Shown here: piece by piece, positions 30,709 through 39,060 of the stretch
How the letters are laid out: each line of letters begins with the position of its first letter
Position numbering within the stretch: the stretch's first letter is position 1
Assembly: GCF_003289645.1 (NCBI RefSeq)
Contig: NZ_QLYX01000006.1
Span: 124,001 to 188,000, forward strand
Reading direction: 5' to 3'
Origin: Actinomadura craniellae
Lineage (GTDB): Bacteria > Actinomycetota > Actinomycetes > Streptosporangiales > Streptosporangiaceae
DNA length: 64,000 nt
Notes under the pieces: generated by a model
Databases searched by the model: none
Told to the model about the DNA's origin: nothing
Seen by the model: only the letters and a program-made list of their open reading frames with translations
Position numbers and translations under genes: made by a program

Positions 30709-31736
30709 CCAGGATGCGCACCGAGATCGGGGAGCAACCCGAGGCGCTGCGCCGCACGCTCGACTGCCTGCTGCCGCGGATGTCCGACGTCGGCCTGGTG
30801 GCGCGCGGCACCCGCCAGGTGCTGTTCATCGCCCGGGGCTCGTCCGACAACGCCGCGGTGTACGGGCGCTACCTGATCGAGTCCGAGGCGGGCCGGCTGG
30901 CCACCCTCGCGGCGCCGTCCATCGCCACCGCCTACCGGACCAAGCTCGACCTGTCCGGGGTGCTCGCCGTGGCGATCAGCCAGTCGGGCGCGACCGAGGA
31001 GATCATCGAGACGCTCGACTGGGCCGCGGGCTGCGGCGCCCGGACGGTGGCGGTGACCAACGCGGCGCGCTCCCCGCTGGCCGAGCTGGCCGAGGTGGCG
31101 CTGATCACCGAGGCGGGGGAGGAGCTGGCGGTCCCCGCCACCAAGACCTACACCACCCAGCTCGCCGCGGTGGCGGTGCTCGCCCTGGGGCTGGGCGCCG
31201 ACCTCGACCAGGCCGAGCTGCGCCGGGTGCCGGACGAACTGGCCCGCCTGGTCGAGGAGACCGAGGCGTCCCCCGCGCTGCCCGCGATCGTCGAGGAGCT
31301 GGCCCGGGTGCCGGGCATGGTGGTGTCGGGCCGCGGCCTGGCGTTCGGCACCGCGCTGGAACTGGCGCTCAAGCTCAAGGAGGCGTGCTACCTGCAGGCC
31401 ATGGGCCTGTCGTACGCGGACCTGCTGCACGGCCCGATCGCCGTGGTCGACGCCGAGACCCCGGCGCTGCTGGTCGCCGCCGACGAGGGCCCCACCCTGC
31501 CCGGCACGGTCGAACTGGCCCGCCGGGTCACCGGCGCGGGTGCCCGGGCGTACGGCATCGGCGGCGGGCTCGCGGACGTCTGCTCGTACACGCTGCCCGG
31601 CCCCCGGCTGCCCGAGTGGGTGGCGCCGCTCGGCCTGATCGTCCCGGGGCAGCTCGTCACCGAGTCCCTCGCCCGGGCGCTCGGAATCGACCCGGACGTG
31701 CCACGCGGACTGCGCAAGGTCACCCAGACCCGATGA
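30705..31736 (+). CDS. SIS-domain glucosamine-6-phosphate deaminase (NagB-II type) or GlmS-like isomerase
   Basis: 343 residues, two SIS domains: LFIARGSSDNAAVYGRYLIE and AISQSGATEEIIETLDWA in the first, SGRGLAFGTALELALKLKE, YADLLHGPIAVVD in the second, and a GlmS-like ending (LPEWVAPLGLIVPGQLVTESLARALGIDPDVPRGLRKVTQT). The glutaminase domain of GlmS is absent. No nagB is present here, and NagB-II enzymes of this design replace NagB in other bacteria (for example Shewanella). GlcN-6-P to fructose-6-P plus ammonia is thus the likely reaction. AgaS-type deamination of another amino sugar is the main alternative. Confidence 0.82.
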   Translation: MTRMRTEIGEQPEALRRTLDCLLPRMSDVGLVARGTRQVLFIARGSSDNAAVYGRYLIESEAGRLATLAAPSIATAYRTKLDLSGVLAVAISQSGATEEIIETLDWAAGCGARTVAVTNAARSPLAELAEVALITEAGEELAVPATKTYTTQLAAVAVLALGLGADLDQAELRRVPDELARLVEETEASPALPAIVEELARVPGMVVSGRGLAFGTALELALKLKEACYLQAMGLSYADLLHGPIAVVDAETPALLVAADEGPTLPGTVELARRVTGAGARAYGIGGGLADVCSYTLPGPRLPEWVAPLGLIVPGQLVTESLARALGIDPDVPRGLRKVTQTR

Positions 31737-31806
31737 CCCCGCGCGAGGCGCCCCCCGGCGATACGATCGCCGGGACATCGACGATCGGACCGCGCGGGGG
31801 CGTCGC

Positions 31807-32256
31807 ATGACCCGAGTGCTGGCACCGGTGGCCGGCCGGGTGGTCGGCCTGGCCGGGGTGCCCGATCCGGTGCTGGCCGAGGCCATGGTGGGCCCGGGCA
31901 CCGCGGTGGATCCGATCCGGGCGCCCGGGCGGGCCGCCGCTCCGGTCACCGGCACGCTGCTCAAACTGCACCCGCACGCGTACGTGGTGCTCGACGCCGA
32001 GGGGCACGCCGTGCTCGTGCACCTGGGCGTCGACACGGTGCGGCTGGGCGGGACGGGTTTCGAACCGCTCGTCCCGGAGGGCGCGCACATCGAGGCCGGC
32101 CGGCCGGTGGTCGGCTGGAACCCGGCCGCGGTCGAGGCCGCCGGGCGGTCGCCGGTGTGCGTGGTGGTGGCGCTGGACGCGCACCCGGACGCGCTGTCCC
32201 GGGTGGCCGAGAGCGGCGAGGTCGAGCAGGGCGCCGAGCTGTTCACCTGGACATGA
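31807..32256 (+). CDS. crr: PTS glucose-type EIIA component
   Basis: 149 residues. EIIA-Glc fold with the two active-site histidines in KLHPHAYVV (His57) and VLVHLGVDTV (His72, the phosphorylated one), and MVGPGTAVDP near the start. Receives phosphate from HPr and passes it to an EIIB domain. No EIIB/EIIC permease lies in the window, so the transporter, probably for GlcNAc, is encoded elsewhere. Overlaps the ribosome-binding region of ptsH. Confidence 0.93.
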   Translation: MTRVLAPVAGRVVGLAGVPDPVLAEAMVGPGTAVDPIRAPGRAAAPVTGTLLKLHPHAYVVLDAEGHAVLVHLGVDTVRLGGTGFEPLVPEGAHIEAGRPVVGWNPAAVEAAGRSPVCVVVALDAHPDALSRVAESGEVEQGAELFTWT

Positions 32257-32267
32257 GGAGTTCAACA

Positions 32268-32540
32268 GTGGCCGAGCGACGGGTGCGGGTCGGGTCGAAG
32301 GTCGGGCTGCACGCCCGGCCCGCGGCGGTGTTCGTGCGGGCGGCGGCCGAGGCGCCGGTGGACGTCACGATCGCCCGGCGCGGCCGCCCCCCGGTCAACG
32401 CGAAGAGCATCCTGGCGGTGCTCGGGCTGGACGTGCGCCACGACGAGGAGGTCGTGCTCGCCGCCGAGGGCGAGGGCGCCGAGGAACTGCTCGACCGGCT
32501 GGCCTCCCTGGTGGCGACCACCGAACATGATGGCGGCTGA
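32268..32540 (+). CDS. ptsH: PTS phosphocarrier protein HPr
   Basis: 90 residues from GTG 32268, which has GAGGAG seven bases before it; ATG 32253 overlapping the crr stop is possible but would add a non-family stretch. Phospho-acceptor His15 in VGLHARPAA and the regulatory-site Ser47 in NAKSILAVLGLD are present. Enzyme I is not in the window. Confidence 0.93.
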   Translation: MAERRVRVGSKVGLHARPAAVFVRAAAEAPVDVTIARRGRPPVNAKSILAVLGLDVRHDEEVVLAAEGEGAEELLDRLASLVATTEHDGG

Positions 32541-32608
32541 GCCCGGCGCGCATGGCCCGAGCAGCGGAACCGGCGTGTTAGCGTCGCGGGGGTTCGATCC
32601 GCGAGACC

Positions 32609-34282
32609 ATGTCGGGGGGCTTGGTCCAGATGCGTGTTCCGCGATTCCCGGTGTTCCCGCGTGCCACCGCCGTCCTGGCGGCGGCGGCCCTGCTGCTCCC
32701 GCTGGCGGGCTGTACGGAGGACCGGGCGGGGGCCCAGGGTGAGCGGCGTGCCGACTCCACCACGGTGAACAAGCCGGCCGCCTCCTGGGTGCCGGGCTTC
32801 GTCGCCGGGATGAGCGTGGAGGAGAAGGTCGGGCAGCTCTTCGTCCCGGCGTTCCGCACCTCCGCGCAGGCGCAGGCGATGGTCCGGCGCTACAAGGTGG
32901 GCGGGTTCATCTACTTCCCGAACAACGCCCGCACCCCCCGGCAGACCGCCGAGCTGTCCAACGCCCTCCAGGAGGCCAGCGAGATCCCGCTGCTGATCGG
33001 CGTGGACGAGGAGCAGGGCGCGGTGTCGCGGCTGCCGTACATCACCCGGCTGCCCGGCAACATGGCGCTGGGCGCCACCCGCAGCGAGGACGACGCGCGC
33101 GCCGCGGCCCGGATGATCGGCACCGAGCTGCGCGCGGTCGGCATCAACCAGGACTACGCCCCGGTCGCCGACGTCAACGTGAACCCGGCCAACCCGGTGA
33201 TCGGCGTCCGCTCCTACGGTTCGGACCCCGAGCTGGTGGCGCGGTACGTGGGCGCGGCGGTGAGCGGGTTCCAGGACGCGGGTGTGGCGGCGACCGCCAA
33301 GCACTTCCCCGGGCACGGCGACACCGCCACCGACAGCCACACCGGGCTGCCGGTCATCAAGCACGACCCCGCCCAGTGGGAGCGGCTGGACGCCCCGCCG
33401 TTCCGGGCGGCGATCCGGCAGGGCGTCGATGCGATCATGTCCGCGCACATCGTCGTCCCCGGCCTCGACCGGTCCGGGGACCCTGCGACGCTGTCCCCGG
33501 CGGTGCTGACCGGGCTGCTGCGCGGGCGGCTCGGCTTCCAGGGCGTGGCGGTCACCGACTCGCTGCAGATGGCCGGTGCCCGCCGCAAGTACGGTGACGC
33601 CGCCGTGGCGGTCCGGGCCGTCCAGGCCGGGGCCGACCAGCTGCTGATGCCGCCCGACCTGGGCACCGCGTACGCGGCGGTGCTGCGCGCGGTGCGGTCC
33701 GGCGCCATCCCGGCCGCCCGGCTGGACGAGGCGGTCACCCGGGTGCTGCGGTTGAAGGAGCGGCGCGGGCTGTTCGGCGACATCACGGCCGACCCCGATC
33801 GGGCCGAGCAGATCGTCGGTTCGGCCGGGCACCGGGCCGCCGCCCGCCGGATCGCGGAGCGTTCGGTCACCCTGGTCAAGAACTCCGGTGGGCTGCTGCC
33901 GCTGCGCGGCCGGTCGGTGCACGTGGCCGGCCCGCGCGCCGACGAGCTGTCGGCCGCGCTGGGCCGGGCCGGAGCGCGGCCGGTGGCCGACCCGGCCGCC
34001 GCGGATGTCCGGGTGCTGACCACGATCAGCGCTGGTGCGGTCACCGACGCCCGGCTGAGGCAGCCGACGGGCCGTGGCCCGATGGTGCTCGCCGCCATGG
34101 GGACGCCCTACGACCTGCGCTACGCGGGCCGGGCGCGGGCCGCGCTGGCCACCTACTCGTCGGGGACGGTCTCGACCGAGGCGCTCGCCCGGGTGATGAC
34201 CGGCGCCGCCCGGCCGTCCGGTCGCCTGCCGGTCGAGGTTCCCGGCGCCTACCGGCTCGGCCACGGGATGCGGCTGCCCTGA
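32609..34282 (+). CDS. nagZ: Lipoprotein beta-N-acetylhexosaminidase, GH3 (NagZ-like)
   Basis: 557 residues; ATG 32630 is an alternative start. Signal peptide ending in the lipobox LAGC, so the enzyme is anchored outside the cytoplasmic membrane. GH3 features: QLFVPAFR, GVDEEQGAVSRL, the KHFPGHGDTATDSHTGLP loop carrying the His/Asp dyad (about 230-245) and nucleophile Asp in VTDSLQMAGA (about 315). A C-terminal domain beyond residue 400 resembles GH3 second domains. It would cut terminal GlcNAc from muropeptides or chitooligosaccharides. TAGCGT at 32579-32584 may be its own -10. Confidence 0.92.
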   Translation: MSGGLVQMRVPRFPVFPRATAVLAAAALLLPLAGCTEDRAGAQGERRADSTTVNKPAASWVPGFVAGMSVEEKVGQLFVPAFRTSAQAQAMVRRYKVGGFIYFPNNARTPRQTAELSNALQEASEIPLLIGVDEEQGAVSRLPYITRLPGNMALGATRSEDDARAAARMIGTELRAVGINQDYAPVADVNVNPANPVIGVRSYGSDPELVARYVGAAVSGFQDAGVAATAKHFPGHGDTATDSHTGLPVIKHDPAQWERLDAPPFRAAIRQGVDAIMSAHIVVPGLDRSGDPATLSPAVLTGLLRGRLGFQGVAVTDSLQMAGARRKYGDAAVAVRAVQAGADQLLMPPDLGTAYAAVLRAVRSGAIPAARLDEAVTRVLRLKERRGLFGDITADPDRAEQIVGSAGHRAAARRIAERSVTLVKNSGGLLPLRGRSVHVAGPRADELSAALGRAGARPVADPAAADVRVLTTISAGAVTDARLRQPTGRGPMVLAAMGTPYDLRYAGRARAALATYSSGTVSTEALARVMTGAARPSGRLPVEVPGAYRLGHGMRLP

Positions 34283-34401
34283 CGCCCGGCGGCCGGGATC
34301 GGCCGGACCGCCGGGACGCATGGACGGACCGCGTGCGAGCTGGGAAGATCGGCTCGCGACGGCCGGGCCGCCGCACACGCCTTCATCCCCGAGGAGGTCC
34401 T

Positions 34402-34908
34402 GTGCATCGCCTCATCCGGTGGCCGGTCGGGCTCGCCGTCGCTCCCGTCGTGGCTCTGTGCCTGGCCGGCTGCACGCTTGGCGCCGGCGAGGCCGGGTTG
34501 CCGCCGCTCACCCCGGAGCCCGACGCCCCGCTGGTCGCCGCCACCCCCGCTCCGGCGGGGCCGAGCTATCCGGCCCGGCTGGCGCTGATGCGCTACCTGC
34601 GCGGGATCGCGACCGGTGATCCGCGGATCTGCGTCCTGATCGGCCCCGAGTTCGAGGAGTCGGCGTTCGGCGCGCCGGGTGGCTGCCGGACAGGGCTGGC
34701 CGCGGCCCGCCGGGAGCTCTCCGCCGCGGACCTGGCCGCGCTGCGCACCGTCTCCGTCCCGACCGCGACGATCGGCCCGGAGCCCGCCGGCTACACCGTC
34801 TCCTTCGCGGAGCTGGGCTGGCGCGGCGAACCGGCCCGGCCCGGCGGTCTCCTGGCCGACCGCTACGTCCTCCGCCGCACCGGCAGCCAGTGGATCATCA
34901 CCGCCTGA
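34402..34908 (+). CDS. Small hypothetical lipoprotein
   Basis: 168 residues from GTG 34402, preceded by GAGGAGG. Signal peptide with hydrophobic core VGLAVAPVVALCLAGC and lipobox LAGC; a Pro/Ala-rich spacer; then a compact domain with two cysteines (RICVLIGPEF, GGCRTGL) that may form a disulfide, ending YVLRRTGSQWIITA. The two-Cys small domain resembles the putative secreted proteins that accumulate near cell-wall genes, but I recognise no family. Possibly an accessory to NagZ in the recycling block. Confidence 0.75.
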   Translation: MHRLIRWPVGLAVAPVVALCLAGCTLGAGEAGLPPLTPEPDAPLVAATPAPAGPSYPARLALMRYLRGIATGDPRICVLIGPEFEESAFGAPGGCRTGLAAARRELSAADLAALRTVSVPTATIGPEPAGYTVSFAELGWRGEPARPGGLLADRYVLRRTGSQWIITA

Positions 34909-35302
34909 GCCGAGGGAGCGAGCGGAGTGGGCCGTGAGGGACGAGCGGTCCGCGTAGTGAGTGAGTGAGGTGAGGGCGGTGGCGAGCACAGCCTGAGCCG
35001 AGGGAGTGAGGCGTGGCCGGCATCGGCGCCGCCTGAGCCGGGATGGGCGTCGAGGGCTTGGGGAACGCGGAATCCGAAGTGTTCGTTATGCCTGGTAGGG
35101 GCTGTGTACATGCAGGTGGGCAGCATGGGGAGAACGTTCGGCGAACAGGGCACCTGTGGCGATCAGGTGACCGTACCGCGGCGTGCGGCCGGAACTGGCG
35201 GCCGGATGGGCGCCGCGCGGTGGTGCGGGCCGGTCGGTGAGCGGCGGTGCTCGTGACCGGGCGCGGGAGGGGGCCCGCGGCCAGGCGGTCCGGGTCACCG
35301 GT
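34909..35302. repeat. Gap with partial duplications of the preceding gene's end
   Basis: GCCTGAGCCGAGGGAG occurs at 34903-34918, straddling the stop codon of the lipoprotein gene, and again at 34991-35006; GCCTGAGCCGG follows at 35031-35041. The purine-rich GAGTGAGTGAGG between them is low-complexity. The rest (35042-35302) has no gene I can support. It lies between two convergent transcription units, with no strong terminator hairpin seen. Confidence 0.65.
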
Positions 35303-36325
35303 TCAGCGGGGCGACACCAGGCCGAGCCGGCGCAGCGCGATTCCCGCGGCGCCGATCGCGCCGTCGCCCGCGGGGCGGGGCGGGGCGCCGAACCGCTCGC
35401 ACAGCCCGGCCCGGACGGCGTCGGCCACCGGCCCGGAGCCCAGTACCGACCCGGCCGTGACGACCGGCGCGGGCCGGCCGTCGAGGGCGGGCCGGACGGC
35501 GTCGACCGAGCGCAGCAGCGAGTGGGCCGCCTCGTCGGTGATTCGCCGGGCCACCGGGTCGCCGGCGGTCGCCGCGGCGCAGACCACCGGTCCGAGTTTG
35601 CCGAGATCCGCGAGGGGGCGGCCGTGCACTTCCTTGATGATCGCCTGAGCCACCGGGATGGCCGGTGGCGGGGGCTCGCCGGGGTCGTTCCCGGCGGCGC
35701 CGACGAGGGCGGGCACCCGCCGGGGCAGCGGTACCCGGGGGGTGGCGGGGCCGAGCAGGGCCCGGGGGACCGACTCGGTCAGCAGGGTCGGCTCGCCGCG
35801 GCCGTCGACGGCCGCGAGGGTCGCCCGCACCGCCTCCTTGCCGAGCCAGACGGCGGACCCCTCGTCGCCGACGAGCGGGCCGTAGCCGTCCGCCCGCTGG
35901 ACGATGACGCCGTCGCGGATCACCGCGGCGCCGGCGCCGGTGCCGGAGAACACCACGATGCCCGCGGGCTCCTGGCTGCCCGCCGCGAAGGCCACCGCGA
36001 TGTCGGTGACCACCGCGGGCGAGCCGCGCAGGCCGACCGCGTGCCAGGCCTGCCGGGCCGCCGCGACCGCCGCGGGGCGTCCCGCGGAGCCGGCCCCGGC
36101 GATGCCGAAGACGCCGTTGAGGATCAGGGAACGGTCCAGATCGCCAATCGCGGACCGTAGGGCCATGGTCAGCGCACCTGAGGTGTCGCCTCCCGAGTTC
36201 GGGTTGGCGCCGGGGCCGGTGCCGGAACCGGCGACGGCGCCCCCCAAAGTCAGCACAGTGCAGCGGGTTTTTGTGCCACCCGCGTCGATTCCGATCACGT
36301 AAGGACCGGCCAAATGGGTCAACAC
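35303..36325 (-). CDS. BadF/BadG-family amino-sugar kinase (MurK/NAGK-like)
   Basis: 340 residues from GTG 36325 (nearby TTGs are alternatives). ATP-binding start VIGIDAGGTKTRCTVLTLGG, GANPNSGG, ILNGVFGIAGAG, VVFSGTGAGAAVIRDG, GPLVGDEGSAVWLGKEAV, and a C-terminal GSVLGSG. The family includes human GlcNAc kinase and clostridial MurK, which phosphorylates both MurNAc and GlcNAc. Position opposite an RpiR regulator and murQ supports an amino-sugar kinase feeding MurQ and NagA. Which sugar is preferred cannot be read. Confidence 0.87.
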   Translation of the reverse strand: MLTHLAGPYVIGIDAGGTKTRCTVLTLGGAVAGSGTGPGANPNSGGDTSGALTMALRSAIGDLDRSLILNGVFGIAGAGSAGRPAAVAAARQAWHAVGLRGSPAVVTDIAVAFAAGSQEPAGIVVFSGTGAGAAVIRDGVIVQRADGYGPLVGDEGSAVWLGKEAVRATLAAVDGRGEPTLLTESVPRALLGPATPRVPLPRRVPALVGAAGNDPGEPPPPAIPVAQAIIKEVHGRPLADLGKLGPVVCAAATAGDPVARRITDEAAHSLLRSVDAVRPALDGRPAPVVTAGSVLGSGPVADAVRAGLCERFGAPPRPAGDGAIGAAGIALRRLGLVSPR

Positions 36326-36371
36326 ATGGTGACCGTAGACCTTTACCACGTTGACGAGACATCTAGGACGT

Positions 36372-36384
36372 AAGAAAATTTCTT
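36372..36384. promoter_or_regulatory. AT-rich palindrome before the RpiR gene, candidate operator
   Basis: AAGAAAATTTCTT is a perfect 13-bp palindrome around a central base, in a genome where such AT runs are rare. It lies in the 61-bp intergenic space between the kinase and the RpiR gene, two bases before the RpiR start codon. RpiR/MurR proteins bind AT-rich dyads near their own genes. Confidence 0.5.
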
Positions 36385-36386
36385 CC

Positions 36387-37331
36387 ATGAGGAAACCCGC
36401 CGGACAGGAAAAAGGCGGCACGGGGGACACCACCGCATCGAGGGACTCGGCACCGCTGAGCACCGTCGTGCGCGTGCGTTCACTGCTCCCCTCGTTGCCA
36501 CCAGCCGAACGACGAGTCGCGCAACGCGTCATCGACGACCCCGAGGGGGTCGCCAACTCCACCATCACCGAACTGGCCCACGCCTGCGGCACCTCGGAGA
36601 CCACGGTCATCAGGTTCTGCCGGGCGATCGGCTTCACCGGCTATCCGGAACTGCGGCTGACCCTCGCGACCGAGGCCGGCCGGGCGCAGAGCGCCGCCGG
36701 CGGCCGGGTGATCGGCAGCGACATCAGCCCCGACGACCCGCTCGACCAGATCGTCGAGAAGGTCACCTACGCCGACGCCAGGGCGGTGGAGGAGACCGCC
36801 GACCAGCTCGATCTCGACGTCCTGCAGCAGGTGATCGACGCGGTGGTGGGCGCCTCCAGGGTCGATGTCTACGGTGTCGGCGCCAGCGCGTTCGTGGCGC
36901 TGGACTTCCAGCAGAAGCTGCACCGCATCGGCCGGGTCTGCGCGGCCTGGTCCGACGCTCACATCATGCTGACCAGCGCCGCCGTGCTCGGGGAAGGCGA
37001 CGTCGCGCTGGGCATCTCGCACACCGGGGCGACGGTGGAGACGATCGACGCCCTGGCCGTGGCCCGGCAGCACGGGGCGGTCACGGTGGCGCTGACCAAC
37101 TTCCCCAAGTCGCCCATCGCCGAGGTCGCCGACCTGATCCTGACCACCGCGGCCCGGGAGACCACCTTCCGGTCCGGGGCCACCGCCAGCCGGCTGGCCC
37201 AGCTCACGGTGATCGACTGTGTGTTCGTGGGGGTCGCGCAGCAGACCTTCAAGGCGACCAGGGAGGCGCTGGAGGCCACCTACGAGGCGGTCCGTGGCCG
37301 GACCGTGCGACCCGACCGGAGGCGTCGGTGA
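36387..37331 (+). CDS. RpiR/MurR-family transcriptional regulator
   Basis: 314 residues from ATG 36387. N-terminal RpiR helix-turn-helix (about 30-100: LPPAERRVAQRVIDDP, STITELAHACGTSETTVIRFCRAIGFTGY) and a SIS ligand domain (about 140-270: VDVYGVGASAFVALDFQQKL, ALGISHTGATVETIDALAVA, VALTNFPKSPIAEVAD). By family and context it should sense MurNAc-6-P or GlcNAc-6-P and control the kinase and murQ. MurQ begins inside its stop codon (GTGA), so the two are made together. Confidence 0.93.
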   Translation: MRKPAGQEKGGTGDTTASRDSAPLSTVVRVRSLLPSLPPAERRVAQRVIDDPEGVANSTITELAHACGTSETTVIRFCRAIGFTGYPELRLTLATEAGRAQSAAGGRVIGSDISPDDPLDQIVEKVTYADARAVEETADQLDLDVLQQVIDAVVGASRVDVYGVGASAFVALDFQQKLHRIGRVCAAWSDAHIMLTSAAVLGEGDVALGISHTGATVETIDALAVARQHGAVTVALTNFPKSPIAEVADLILTTAARETTFRSGATASRLAQLTVIDCVFVGVAQQTFKATREALEATYEAVRGRTVRPDRRRR

Positions 37332-38245
37332 TCAACTGCGATCTGCCCACCGAGGCGCGTAACCCCCGGACCTATGACGTGGACACGCTGCCCACCCTGG
37401 AGGTGCTGCGGCTGATCAACGACGAGGACGCCACGGTCGCCCGCGCGGTGGCCGCGGTACTCCCGCAGATCGCGCAGGTGGTCGATTTGGCCGTCGACTC
37501 GCTGCGCGGCGGCGGCCGGGTGCACTATTTCGGGGCCGGCACGTCCGGCCGGCTGGCGGTGCTCGACGCCGCCGAGCTACCGCCCACGTTCGGCCTGGAG
37601 GGCTGTGTCGTGGCCCATCACGCGGGCGGGCCGAGCGCGCTGTCCCGGGCCGTCGAGGGCGTCGAGGACAGCACCGAACTGGGCGCGCGTGACGCGGCGG
37701 ACGTGCACCGCGGCGACGTGGCGATCGGCATCGCGGCCAGCGGGCGCACCCCGTACGTGGTGGGTGCGCTGCGCACGGCGGCCCGGGCCGGCGCGCACAC
37801 CGCCCTGATGAGCTGCAATCCGCGGGCCAAGTTCGGTGCGGAGGTCGATGTGCACATCGGCCTGGCCACCGGCCCCGAGGTGATCAGTGGATCGACCCGG
37901 ATGAAGGCGGGCACCGCCACCAAGCTGGTGCTGAACTCGTTCTCCACCACGCTGATGATCCGGCTGGGACGCACCTATTCCAACCTGATGGTCAGCGTCG
38001 ACGCCCTCAACGCCAAGCTGCGCACCAGGCTGGTGCGCATCCTGATCGAGGCGACCGGGCTGGACGCGCGCACCTGCGAGGCGGCACTGGCCGAGGCGGG
38101 CGGTGACACCCGGGTGGCGCTGGTCTCGCTGCTCGGCGGGGTGCCGGCCGCGGAGGCCGCGGCGACCCTGCGCGCCGCGCACGGGGGCGTCCGCGACGCC
38201 CTGCGCCGGCTCAACGGCACGGCCGAACGGGCGGAGGGCGCCTGA
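37328..38245 (+). CDS. murQ: N-acetylmuramic acid 6-phosphate etherase
   Basis: 305 residues. Cleaves the lactyl ether of MurNAc-6-P to GlcNAc-6-P and lactate. Family marks: PTEARNPRTYDVDTLPTLEV, VHYFGAGTSGRLAVLDAAELPPTFG (phosphosugar loop and catalytic Glu), AIGIASGRTPYV-type second loop (IGIAASGRTPYVVGAL), GPEVISGSTRMKAGTATK and a small UBA-like helical C-terminus. It joins muramic acid recycling to NagA, encoded 7 kb upstream. Confidence 0.97.
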   Translation: MINCDLPTEARNPRTYDVDTLPTLEVLRLINDEDATVARAVAAVLPQIAQVVDLAVDSLRGGGRVHYFGAGTSGRLAVLDAAELPPTFGLEGCVVAHHAGGPSALSRAVEGVEDSTELGARDAADVHRGDVAIGIAASGRTPYVVGALRTAARAGAHTALMSCNPRAKFGAEVDVHIGLATGPEVISGSTRMKAGTATKLVLNSFSTTLMIRLGRTYSNLMVSVDALNAKLRTRLVRILIEATGLDARTCEAALAEAGGDTRVALVSLLGGVPAAEAAATLRAAHGGVRDALRRLNGTAERAEGA

Positions 38246-38402
38246 CGGGAAGCACGCAGGGTCAACCCGCCGCAATAGCGGACAGTGCCTAATTGGTGTG
38301 TTCCGGTGATTCCGATTTTCGCCGGGCGGGCGGGGTGCCGCCGCGCACCCGCCCCCCGGGCACCGGAAGGGACCTGTAAGGACATCGCGTACGATTCCCC
38401 CC

Positions 38403-39047
38403 GTGGCGGTGAAAGCGGTTATCACGGACTGGGGCGGGGTGCTCACCTCGCCGCTCAAGGAAGCGATCTTGGCATGGGTGACCGCCGAGCAGATCGACTG
38501 GGCGGTGTACCGGACCCTGATGCAGAGCTGGGTGGAGCAGGCCTACGACGGTTCCGGGGCCAACCCCATCCACGGCCTGGAGGACGGCACGCTGGCCCCG
38601 GCGGAGTTCGAGCGGCTGCTGGCCGCGGAGCTGTGCACCGTGGACGGCGGCGAGGTCGACTGCACCGGGCTGCTGAGCCGCATGTTCCAGGCGTTCCAGC
38701 CGGTCGAGGAGATGTACGACGCGCTGCGGGCCGCCCGCCGTGCGGGGGTGCCGACCGCGCTGCTGTCGAACTCCTGGGGCAACGAGTACCCCCGCGAGCT
38801 GTTCGCCGAGCTCTTCGACGCCGTGGTGATCTCCGGCGAGGTCGGGCTGCGCAAGCCCGATGAGCGGATCTTCCGGCACACCGTCGGGCTGCTCGGGCTG
38901 GAACCCGCCGAGTGCGTCTTCATCGACGACATCGAGCACAACATCCGGGCGGCCGAGGCGCTCGGCATCGTGGGCCTGCACCACACCGATCCGGCCGTCA
39001 CCGTCGCCCGGCTGGAGGACATGCTCGGGCTGCCGCTGACCTCCTGA
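38403..39047 (+). CDS. HAD-superfamily hydrolase, subfamily IA-like
   Basis: 214 residues, GTG start; TACGAT (38390-38395) ends 7 bases before it, suggesting leaderless mRNA. Complete HAD motifs: ITDWGGVL (nucleophile Asp and general acid replaced by Gly, as in several epoxide-hydrolase-N-type HADs), TALLSNSWG, Lys in GLRKPDERIF, and VFIDDIEHNI. The cap is a helical four-helix insert. The substrate is unknown. Similar proteins are often annotated phosphoglycolate phosphatase-like without proof. Confidence 0.87.
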   Translation: MAVKAVITDWGGVLTSPLKEAILAWVTAEQIDWAVYRTLMQSWVEQAYDGSGANPIHGLEDGTLAPAEFERLLAAELCTVDGGEVDCTGLLSRMFQAFQPVEEMYDALRAARRAGVPTALLSNSWGNEYPRELFAELFDAVVISGEVGLRKPDERIFRHTVGLLGLEPAECVFIDDIEHNIRAAEALGIVGLHHTDPAVTVARLEDMLGLPLTS

Positions 39048-39060
39048 GACACTGCACTAC

